DNA from: Maricaulis alexandrii
GTDB taxonomy: Bacteria > Pseudomonadota > Alphaproteobacteria > Caulobacterales > Maricaulaceae
Length of the DNA: 64,000 nt
Assembly (NCBI RefSeq): GCF_005871165.1
Contig: NZ_SWKP01000008.1
Coordinates: forward strand, 62,001 to 126,000
Direction: 5' to 3'
Below are positions 8,244 to 15,702 of this stretch, one piece after another. The translations under genes and the position numbers were made by a program. Each line of letters opens with the position of its first letter. Within the stretch, counting starts at the first letter, position 1. The notes beneath the pieces were generated by a model. It made no database searches. It was not told the origin of the DNA and saw only the letters and a program-made list of their open reading frames with translations.

Positions 8244-11200
8244 TTGGCCCGATACTGTCTGACAGGACTTCTGGTCCTTTTGCTGGGCTGCAGCCTGTCC
8301 CTGCCCGCAGCCCGGGCCCAATCGGACGCCCGCGCCTGCATGGGAACCGGAGAAGCCGGTGGCCGCTATCACGCCTTCGCCGAATCCCTGTCGGAGCTGT
8401 TGGGCGACGCCATGCCCTGTCTTGAACCGACGGCCGGCAGTACCGAAAATCTTGAAGGCCTGCGCACCGGGCAGTTCGACTTTGTCATCGCGCAGAATGA
8501 TCTCGCCCACCATCTTTTCCATGGCGATAACGGCTATCAGCAATCCCGCGAATTCTCCGCTGTGGCCCCGCTTTTCCCGGAATATGTCCAGGTCTTCGTG
8601 CGCCGCGATCCGACGGCACCGATCCTGCTGGGCGATCTGCGCGGCGCAGCGGTGAATATCGGCACCCCCGGCTCCGGCAGCTATCGCAATGCCCGCGACG
8701 TGCTGGCTGCCGCCGGCCTGACCGAGGGCGTGGACTACCGGCCGACCGCCTTCTCCATGCAGACCGCGTTCGAGGCCCTGCGGGCCGAGACCATCGACGC
8801 CATGATTGTCACGGCTGCCAGCGACCTGGAATTCGACGAGCAGGCCTTCCAGCGCCTGGCCCTGCCCGCCTCGCTGATCGACACGCTGGTCACCGGCAAT
8901 GCCTATTATGATGCCGGCACCCAGCAGATCGGGGACATGCCGACCGCGGCCTTGGAGGTCCGGGCCTTCCTGTTTGCCCGCAATGACGCGCCGTCACGCA
9001 CGGTTTCCGAGCTGATGAACGGCCTGCTGGCGCATTGGGACGCCCTGTCCGAACGCACGCCCGGACTGGCCGATCCGGAGAGCTTCCTGCGCCGCTCCCC
9101 CCTGCCCTATCACCCGGAGGCGAGGCGGGCCCTGGTCGGTGCGGGTCATGCCAATCCGGAACCGGCCTATTGGATGTGGATCGTGATCTGGCTGGCCATC
9201 CTGTCCAGCAGCTTTGCCGCCGTGACCTTCCAGTCCTCCTATGACCGGACCGGTGTGAAGCGCGAGCGCCGGGGCCGGCTTGCCGGCCTGCAGACCGCGC
9301 TCGACCTGTGGGCCCGACCCAGCCCCTGGGTGATCGGCATCTCCCTGTTCGCCCTGACCCTCTTGCTGGCCCTTCTCGCCCTGCGCTCGGCCGAGGCGAG
9401 CTATGCGCGCGATCTCAATCTGGACAATCCCTTCGCCGACTTCACCCTGTCGGAAGGCTTCATCTGGATGCTGACCTTCGTGGCCAGCGGGTTCACCGAG
9501 AATGACGCCTATCCGCTGTCCGTTCTGGGGCGGCTCCTGGTCGCGGTCCTGGCCTTTGTCGGCGTGTCCGGTCCGATCGCCGCCATCATCATCGTGGTCA
9601 ATCTTTGGGGCCGCAAGCGGGCCGAATCCCTGGCCGGCCTCTCCGACACGCGCTGGCATGACCATGTCCTGGTCTGCGGCTGGAATGAGAGCCTGGACGG
9701 GGTTGTGTTCGCCCTGACCGGCAATGATGCGGAGAAGCTGAAAAAGGTCTGTATCGTCGCCGAGGCCGGCGATGCCACGCCGCTGGCGGACCATCGTTTC
9801 GACCAGTCCCGCGTCAATTTCCGGCGCGGCGACAGTGCCGACCGCGAAACCCTGGAACGCGCCGGGGCGGAAAAGGCCAGCCACGCCATCATCCTGGCCG
9901 ATTATGAGCGCCGCAAGACGCGCAATATCGGCGCCGTCCTGACGGCGATGAACCTGAAACGGCTCAATCCCGACATCCATATCTCCGCCGAGCTGGCCTT
10001 CTCCCAGAATGCCGACCATTTCGCCGCCTTCGGCTGTACCACGCTGATCACGCCGGACATTTTCGTTGCCAAGGCCGCCGCGCTCAGCACGATCCATCCC
10101 TTCATGATCGACTATCTGCTGGACGTGCTGACCTATGACGGGTTCGACGAGCTGTTCTCGATCGATTTCGAGGATCTCTGCCAGCTCAATCCGGATATCG
10201 AGCCGGGCATGGACAGCGGCGCGCTGGAACAGGTGCTCTGGCGCAGCGGTGCCAATCTGATCGGGCTGGTGCAGGGCGAGCTGCAGCGCAGCGCCGTGTT
10301 CGATGCCGAGGTGACCGATGGCGGGCCGATCATCTCCTACACGCGCAAGGCGGGCTATGGTCACAAACCGGCGCCCAATGACCGAATCATCTACAGCGCC
10401 CACAAGCGCAATTCGATCCGCAAGGATCGCGGTCACCATGATGTGGCGGATGCCGATCCGATCCCGCGCAGCAAATTCCGGCTGCAACGGCCCGAAGGCA
10501 CGGCCATTCTTCTGTATGCCTCACGCGCCCATCTGGAACGGCTGAGTGATAATCTGAAGGCCTTCCACATCAATCCGGTGATCCATTCCATCGCCATCGA
10601 GGACGAGCCCTTCCTGACCGCGGAACGCCTGGCAGAGCGCTTGCCGGCGGAGCTGGAATTCCAGCATGTCATCATCCTCGCCGATGCAGCGGCCAAGCGG
10701 GATGCGGCCGATTCCGCCTCGGTCCGCGCCGTTGATGCCGGCACGCTTCTGGCCACCAAGCTGATCCGGGAATACGCCACGAAATGCGGCTGGGACTGCA
10801 GCATCATCTCCGAAGTCCTGGCCCGCGAGGACCGGGAAGCCTTCCTGGGTCCGCAGGCGGCGCGCCTGATCGGTCAGGACAATCCGGACGCCCATGACGG
10901 CGCCGGTGCGACAGTCGTCATCCCCAGCGCCACCCTGGTGGAACGCTTCCTGGTGAAGGATGTGTTCGACGGCAATTCCATGCTCGATTTCCTGATCGCC
11001 GTGATGAATATGCGTGACGGGACGCACCTCCACATCCACGAGGTCACGTCGGAGGACTATCTGCTGGGCGAAGCCTATGCGAGCCTGGTGAAGACCCGTC
11101 TGCCCGGCCTGCACTTGGTCGGCTGGCTACCGATTTCCAAGCGGGAAGAACTGCGCAACCGGGCAGGGGATTTCAACTTCCACTTCCGCACATCCTTCGA

Positions 11201-11318
11201 CAGCCGGATCGAGCAGACGGAGATCCGCGAGGGCGATCTCCTCGTGTTCACCGCCTGCATGCGGATCTGGGAAGAGGGCGACCGGTCCGAGGGGGATCAG
11301 GGCAGCGACCCGGTCTGA
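8244..11318 (+). CDS. TAXI solute-binding domain fused to CASTOR/POLLUX-like ion channel with RCK domains
   Basis: A single 1024-residue frame. Residues ~1-25 are a signal peptide. About 30-300 match the TAXI family of TRAP binding proteins: GTGEAGGRYHAFAESLS, FDFVIAQNDLAHH, VNIGTPGSGSYRNA and a terminal LPYHPEARRAL. A first helix (309-329) is followed by a basic loop, a second helix (362-384), a re-entrant segment (400-421, MLTFVASGFTEND) and a third helix (428-454). Two Rossmann-type RCK regions follow (from ~472, VLVCGWNES; from ~753, AILLYASRAH), ending in a C-terminal domain. Charges give a consistent topology: ligand domain periplasmic, RCK cytoplasmic. The filter is not the TVGYG of potassium channels. 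TTG start with GGGAGG 7-8 bases upstream. Likely a ligand-gated cation channel; ligand and ion are unknown. Confidence 0.85.
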   Translation: MARYCLTGLLVLLLGCSLSLPAARAQSDARACMGTGEAGGRYHAFAESLSELLGDAMPCLEPTAGSTENLEGLRTGQFDFVIAQNDLAHHLFHGDNGYQQSREFSAVAPLFPEYVQVFVRRDPTAPILLGDLRGAAVNIGTPGSGSYRNARDVLAAAGLTEGVDYRPTAFSMQTAFEALRAETIDAMIVTAASDLEFDEQAFQRLALPASLIDTLVTGNAYYDAGTQQIGDMPTAALEVRAFLFARNDAPSRTVSELMNGLLAHWDALSERTPGLADPESFLRRSPLPYHPEARRALVGAGHANPEPAYWMWIVIWLAILSSSFAAVTFQSSYDRTGVKRERRGRLAGLQTALDLWARPSPWVIGISLFALTLLLALLALRSAEASYARDLNLDNPFADFTLSEGFIWMLTFVASGFTENDAYPLSVLGRLLVAVLAFVGVSGPIAAIIIVVNLWGRKRAESLAGLSDTRWHDHVLVCGWNESLDGVVFALTGNDAEKLKKVCIVAEAGDATPLADHRFDQSRVNFRRGDSADRETLERAGAEKASHAIILADYERRKTRNIGAVLTAMNLKRLNPDIHISAELAFSQNADHFAAFGCTTLITPDIFVAKAAALSTIHPFMIDYLLDVLTYDGFDELFSIDFEDLCQLNPDIEPGMDSGALEQVLWRSGANLIGLVQGELQRSAVFDAEVTDGGPIISYTRKAGYGHKPAPNDRIIYSAHKRNSIRKDRGHHDVADADPIPRSKFRLQRPEGTAILLYASRAHLERLSDNLKAFHINPVIHSIAIEDEPFLTAERLAERLPAELEFQHVIILADAAAKRDAADSASVRAVDAGTLLATKLIREYATKCGWDCSIISEVLAREDREAFLGPQAARLIGQDNPDAHDGAGATVVIPSATLVERFLVKDVFDGNSMLDFLIAVMNMRDGTHLHIHEVTSEDYLLGEAYASLVKTRLPGLHLVGWLPISKREELRNRAGDFNFHFRTSFDSRIEQTEIREGDLLVFTACMRIWEEGDRSEGDQGSDPV

Positions 11319-12415
11319 TAAAGGCGGATTTTCAACCCGCCATGATCGACCGGCCGTCCCGGTGCGCCGAAAGGCAGACGGGTGGCCCGGGCCAGGGCCG
11401 GATCGGAGGTGACCAGGCCGACCCGCCAGCCGGAGAACTGCTTCTTCAGCCCGAGACCAAGCGCATTATAAAGCCCCATCAGCGCCTTGCGATTGCCGAT
11501 CCGGGCCCCATAGGGCGGATTGACGATCACCAGCCCGGGTTCGACCTCGGGGCGTTTCAAGGCGCGGGCATCCCCGGTTTCGAAACGGGTCCACTCATTG
11601 ACCCCGGAGCGTTCGGCATTGGCCCGGCTCATCCGGATCGCACCCTCATCCCGGTCCTGCCCGATAAAAACCGTCTGGGGCGGGGGTGTCGGCTGGGCCG
11701 ACTTCATCGCCGCCCAGGCGGTCTCATCGAAACCGTGCAAATGCTCGAAGGCAAAATTTCGGGACCGGCCGGGCAGAAGGCCGGCCGCCCTCTCCGCCGC
11801 CTCGATGACGAACGTGCCGGAGCCGCACATCGGATCGAACACGGCCTCCTGACCGTCAAAACCGCAGGCGCTCAGAAACAGCGCGGCCAGGGTCTCCCGC
11901 ATCGGCGCCTTGTTGACCTCGGCCTTGAAGCCGCGGCGGTGCAGCAGCTCGCCGGACGTGTCGACACTGATCGTGCAGACATTCTTGTCGATGCGGACGC
12001 GGACCGTCAGCGCAGCATCCTCCCGGACCGGGGCACCCAGGGTTTCCGAAATCGCCCGCGCCACGCGCTCGCTGGCCGCGCCGGCATGGTAGATTTTCGA
12101 GCCCCGGCAGCTGGCCTCCACCTTCACCGCCACATCCGGACGCAGCACGCTGGCCCAGTCGACGCGACGCGCCCGCTTGTCGAGCTGGGACAGATGGACG
12201 ACACGGAAACTGTCAATGCGCGCCAGGACACGGCTGGCCCCGCGCAGCGACAGGTTGGAGCGCCAGACGTCGGGCCAGCCGCCCGTAAAACGCACCCCGC
12301 CCGGCACGGCTTCCGGCGACGGAAAACCCAGCGCGCGCACCTCACCGGCCAGGACATCCTCCAGGCCCGGCGGTGCCACACAAAAAATCTCGAAACTCGC
12401 GTCCGGCGTCGTCAA
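11297..12415 (-). CDS. THUMP-domain class I SAM-dependent RNA methyltransferase (RlmL-N/YcbY-like)
   Basis: A 372-residue protein with an N-terminal ferredoxin-like/THUMP half (residues ~1-160) and a Rossmann methyltransferase half. The SAM motif is DPMCGSGTF and the catalytic motif VIVNPPYG is that of N2-guanine or N6-adenine RNA/DNA methylases. Closest known group: the N-terminal part of RlmKL, which makes m2G2445 in 23S rRNA; the tRNA guanine methylase TrmN group is the alternative. Start is TTG at 12415 with AAGGAA upstream; the nearby ATG (12420) is out of frame and closed at once. Its 3' end overlaps the convergent channel gene by 22 bases. Confidence 0.88.
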   Translation of the reverse strand: MTTPDASFEIFCVAPPGLEDVLAGEVRALGFPSPEAVPGGVRFTGGWPDVWRSNLSLRGASRVLARIDSFRVVHLSQLDKRARRVDWASVLRPDVAVKVEASCRGSKIYHAGAASERVARAISETLGAPVREDAALTVRVRIDKNVCTISVDTSGELLHRRGFKAEVNKAPMRETLAALFLSACGFDGQEAVFDPMCGSGTFVIEAAERAAGLLPGRSRNFAFEHLHGFDETAWAAMKSAQPTPPPQTVFIGQDRDEGAIRMSRANAERSGVNEWTRFETGDARALKRPEVEPGLVIVNPPYGARIGNRKALMGLYNALGLGLKKQFSGWRVGLVTSDPALARATRLPFGAPGRPVDHGGLKIRLYQTGSLP

Positions 12416-12581
12416 ATCATCATTTCCTTGTGACCGGCCGAACCGGGTCCGCGCGCTGCTGCGCCTTTAAGACCGATGAAACCATGGCTGCAATTAAGGC
12501 TTTGGAAACCATAAAAATTTGCAAGACCTTATCTTCGAGCCCCCAGATTGGCCTGCTATGCCCGAGCAGGGAGTTGGGGAC

Positions 12582-15527
12582 ATGATAACGAAGCAGGGAC
12601 TTCGTCAAACGAGTGCCGCACTGGCGCTGACCGCTGCATTGATGCCTGTCATGGTGTCCGGAAGCGCATGGGCGCAGGAATCTGAAGACACGGAGTCGGG
12701 CTCCGGCGTGTTCATCCTACCCCATCATGGCGACATCAACCCCTTCCTCCATGGGGATATCGACCCGTTCCACGGCGACATCGATCCGTTCCATGGGGAC
12801 ATCAATCCCTTCCACGGTGACATCAACCCCTTCTACGGCGATATCAGCCCGTTCTGGGGCGACATCTCGCCCTTCTGGGGCGACATCAATCCCTTCCACG
12901 GAGATATCAGCCCCTTCCATGGCGACATCTCGCCCTTCTGGGGGGATATCGAGGCCTTCCACGGTGATATCGAAGCCTTCCATGGCGACATCAATCCCTT
13001 CTGGGGTGATATCGGCCCCTTCTGGGGAGATATCGGTCCTTTCTGGGGCGATATCAGTGCCTTCTGGGGCGATATCGACGCGTTCAGCGGGGAGACGGAG
13101 GGCGATTATCAAAGCCTGGCCGACCAGCTGGATGACATGTTCCGCCGCGCCGAGAGCGTGTTCGGTGCCGCTATTGAAACCCGCACCGGGTCGAGCTTTC
13201 AGGACGCCTTCCTGGCGGACCTGCTGGCGAAATACGGATTTGATCCGGCCGATCCGCGCAGCCTTGAAGGCCTGGACGCTGAACAGCGCGCGCGCTTCTT
13301 CCTGGATTTCTATGACGGGCTGATGAGCTATTCCGGTGTCGACCAGATCGACCACTGGATGCCCGCGATCAATTGGAGCCCGGCCCTGTCCCAGTCCGTG
13401 GGCAGCGGCGACGGCGCCATTGTCGGCCTGCTCGACTTCTCCTTCGACGCCTCGGAACTGCTGCGTGTGCGCACCCAGAGCGGTGAGCGCGGCTGGCTGG
13501 ACTTCAACCATGGCGCCGCCGTGGCGAGCCTGATCGCCGCGCCGATGGACGGCGAAGGCGTGATGGGCCTGGCCCCGGACAGCACGCTGATCACCTACAA
13601 CCCGTTCGACGAGACCCGGACCACGAACTGGACCGATGTCCGCGAGGGCGTGATCTCGCTGATCCACCAGAATGCCGAAATCATCAACATGTCGCTGGGC
13701 GTTCCGGGCTGGACCTTCCATCAGGATTGGGCCGAGGTCTTCTCCGACCGTCGCGTCCGCTGGGAAGGCATGGACACCCTGTTCGTCGTTGCCGCCGGCA
13801 ATGACGGCGTCAGCCAGACCACCGACATCAACTGGTCGGGCGTCGGACGTGTTTCGAACCTCCTGATCGTCGGCTCGGTCGATCCGACCGGAGAGATTTC
13901 GCGCTTCTCCAATACGCCGGGCTCGGCCTGCCTAACCGTCTGGGGCTATTGCTGGCGCGGTCATCGCCTGCGGGACCGGTTCCTGGTCGCTCCGGGCGAG
14001 CTGATCCTGGCATCCGACGGCGAAGGCGGTGTGACCCGCGTCACCGGAACCTCCTTTGCCGCCCCGCTGGTGGCCGGCACGGCCGCCCTGGTCCAGGGGC
14101 GCTGGGAATGGCTGGGGCCGCATCATGTGGCCGATGTCATCCTGCAATCCGCTACCGATCTGGGCGAACCCGGCGTGGACGACGTCTATGGCTGGGGTCT
14201 GCTGAATGTCGAGGGGGCGCTGAGCCCGCTCGACGAGAGCAATCTCTACATCATCGATTCCCGGGGCCGGCCGCGCCAACTGGCCCGTCTCGGCATCGAT
14301 CCGGGCCGGCTGCGCGTGCACACGCAGGATGATGCGACCATCACCCTGTTCGAGCCGATCGGCTGGACCTATCGCGATTTCGAGATCTCCTACTCCGAAC
14401 TGATGGCCAGCTCCGAGCTGAGTGATCGGCAGAAGGCGGCGATCACCGAAGTCTACCTGGCCGAACGCGCCCGCAATGGCGAGTCTGCCGGCTTCTCCGA
14501 CACCTATGAGACCGGACGCCTGGTCGACCGGTCCGGCAGCTACACCGTGACGGCCTTCGCGGCCTCCGCCGACCCGTATCAGCGCCTGTCCAACCGGGAC
14601 CTGCCCTTCCAGGCCGGCCTGGAGATTGCCGACACCACGTCGGGCCGCAGCTTGCGTCTGGGCATGGGTGAAGGCGCCCTGGCCCTGAACCGCCAATCCG
14701 GTTTCCAGCTGTTCTCGGACCACCGTCCGGAAACGGGCGGCGTTAATCCGGTCCTCGGCTTTGCTTCTGGCGGCGCCTACATGTTGTCGAGCTGGCACGT
14801 CGCGCCGGATACGCAGATGACCGTGGGCCTCAGCACCACCGATGAAGCGCATGACTTCGTGAACCCGTTCACCGGCGAGGAACAGGCCGTGTCCGGTGGT
14901 CTGCCGGCCTATCAGGCCGCTGCCATGGTCGCGGACCTCCGCCACGCGGTGAGCGACTCACTGTCGCTGAACGTCACCTATACGCATCTGGAAGAAAGCA
15001 CCGGCCTGCTCGGTGCCCAGGGGCCCGACGCCATCGGCTTTGAAGGTGGCGCCCGCACGGACTCGATCAGCCTGGGCGCGGAAGCCGCCCTGCCGGGTGA
15101 TGTGCACCTGTCCGCGTCGGCGACCCTGGCCCGCACGGCCAGCACCGCGTTCGATGACAGCGTCCTGAGCCTGAGCGAGGACGCGCTGTCGACAGCCTTC
15201 CAGATCACCGCCCTGCACCAGGGCCTGTTCACCGAGGGAGACGCGGTCCGCCTGTCCCTGGTCCAGCCCCTGCACCTGGAAGACGGCACGTTGACCTTCG
15301 CCGCCGGCGAAATCAGCGACCGCAGTACCGGTACGATCGAAACGAGGGTCAATGACTGGGCCCTGGGTGGCGAGCGCGCGATCTACACCGAACTGCTCTA
15401 TGCCCTGCCGGTCTTCGGCGACCGGGCCGACCTGTCCGTCTTCGGGCGCGCCAATCTCAATGGCGACACCCTGTCCGGCACGGACACGGCCCTGGCCAGC
15501 GGATTGCGGTTCGACCTGCGCTTCTAA
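12582..15527 (+). CDS. subtilisin-family (S8) autotransporter protease with GDI heptad repeats
   Basis: 981 residues from the ATG at 12582 (GGAG 8 bases upstream; signal peptide ending in GSAWA). Residues ~49-168 are 17 heptads of the form [HWY]GDI[NDSEG][PA]F. The S8 domain follows: Asp285 in GLLDFSF, His310 in NHGAAVASL, oxyanion Asn in AAGNDG, Ser491 in GTSFAAPLVAG. From ~690 the sequence alternates polar and apolar and ends LRFDLRF, an outer-membrane barrel end, so the protease is probably displayed or secreted as a type V autotransporter. The repeat tract sits where a propeptide normally is. Substrate unknown. Confidence 0.88.
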   Translation: MITKQGLRQTSAALALTAALMPVMVSGSAWAQESEDTESGSGVFILPHHGDINPFLHGDIDPFHGDIDPFHGDINPFHGDINPFYGDISPFWGDISPFWGDINPFHGDISPFHGDISPFWGDIEAFHGDIEAFHGDINPFWGDIGPFWGDIGPFWGDISAFWGDIDAFSGETEGDYQSLADQLDDMFRRAESVFGAAIETRTGSSFQDAFLADLLAKYGFDPADPRSLEGLDAEQRARFFLDFYDGLMSYSGVDQIDHWMPAINWSPALSQSVGSGDGAIVGLLDFSFDASELLRVRTQSGERGWLDFNHGAAVASLIAAPMDGEGVMGLAPDSTLITYNPFDETRTTNWTDVREGVISLIHQNAEIINMSLGVPGWTFHQDWAEVFSDRRVRWEGMDTLFVVAAGNDGVSQTTDINWSGVGRVSNLLIVGSVDPTGEISRFSNTPGSACLTVWGYCWRGHRLRDRFLVAPGELILASDGEGGVTRVTGTSFAAPLVAGTAALVQGRWEWLGPHHVADVILQSATDLGEPGVDDVYGWGLLNVEGALSPLDESNLYIIDSRGRPRQLARLGIDPGRLRVHTQDDATITLFEPIGWTYRDFEISYSELMASSELSDRQKAAITEVYLAERARNGESAGFSDTYETGRLVDRSGSYTVTAFAASADPYQRLSNRDLPFQAGLEIADTTSGRSLRLGMGEGALALNRQSGFQLFSDHRPETGGVNPVLGFASGGAYMLSSWHVAPDTQMTVGLSTTDEAHDFVNPFTGEEQAVSGGLPAYQAAAMVADLRHAVSDSLSLNVTYTHLEESTGLLGAQGPDAIGFEGGARTDSISLGAEAALPGDVHLSASATLARTASTAFDDSVLSLSEDALSTAFQITALHQGLFTEGDAVRLSLVQPLHLEDGTLTFAAGEISDRSTGTIETRVNDWALGGERAIYTELLYALPVFGDRADLSVFGRANLNGDTLSGTDTALASGLRFDLRF
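12726..13085 (+). repeat. 17-copy 21-bp coding repeat (xGDIxxF heptads)
   Basis: Seventeen in-frame 21-base units encoding HGDINPF-type heptads, with a single extra Leu codon after the first unit. G-D-I and F are invariant. Position 1 is His, Trp or Tyr, position 5 is N, D, S, E or G, and position 6 is Pro or Ala. Third-codon bases vary (ggc/ggg/ggt, gac/gat), showing the peptide, not the DNA, is what has been conserved. Confidence 0.95.
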
Positions 15528-15550
15528 TCATCTTCATCCGAAGAGCGAGC

Positions 15551-15583
15551 GCCGTCCTGCCCCTCGGGGCGGGGCGGTTTCTC
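15551..15583 (+). terminator. possible intrinsic terminator after the S8 protease
   Basis: GC-rich inverted repeat with two or three wobble pairs (GCCGTCCTGCCCC / GGGGCGGGGCGG) followed by a short T run, 24 bases after the protease stop. Imperfect stem and weak T-tract, so only moderately supported. Confidence 0.4.
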
Positions 15584-15702
15584 GTATCCGGCCCAGGACG
15601 CCAAGACCCTAATGAAACCTTGCTGAAACAGGGGGGATTTCGCCGGTTTATTGGGCTGACTTTAACGAAATTCCACTAGGGTCGACCCTGTTTGATCAAT
15701 CT

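Noticed and set aside
12726-13085. CRISPR-like array
   Set aside because: The 21-base units are contiguous, in frame and without spacers; they encode heptads of a secreted protease.
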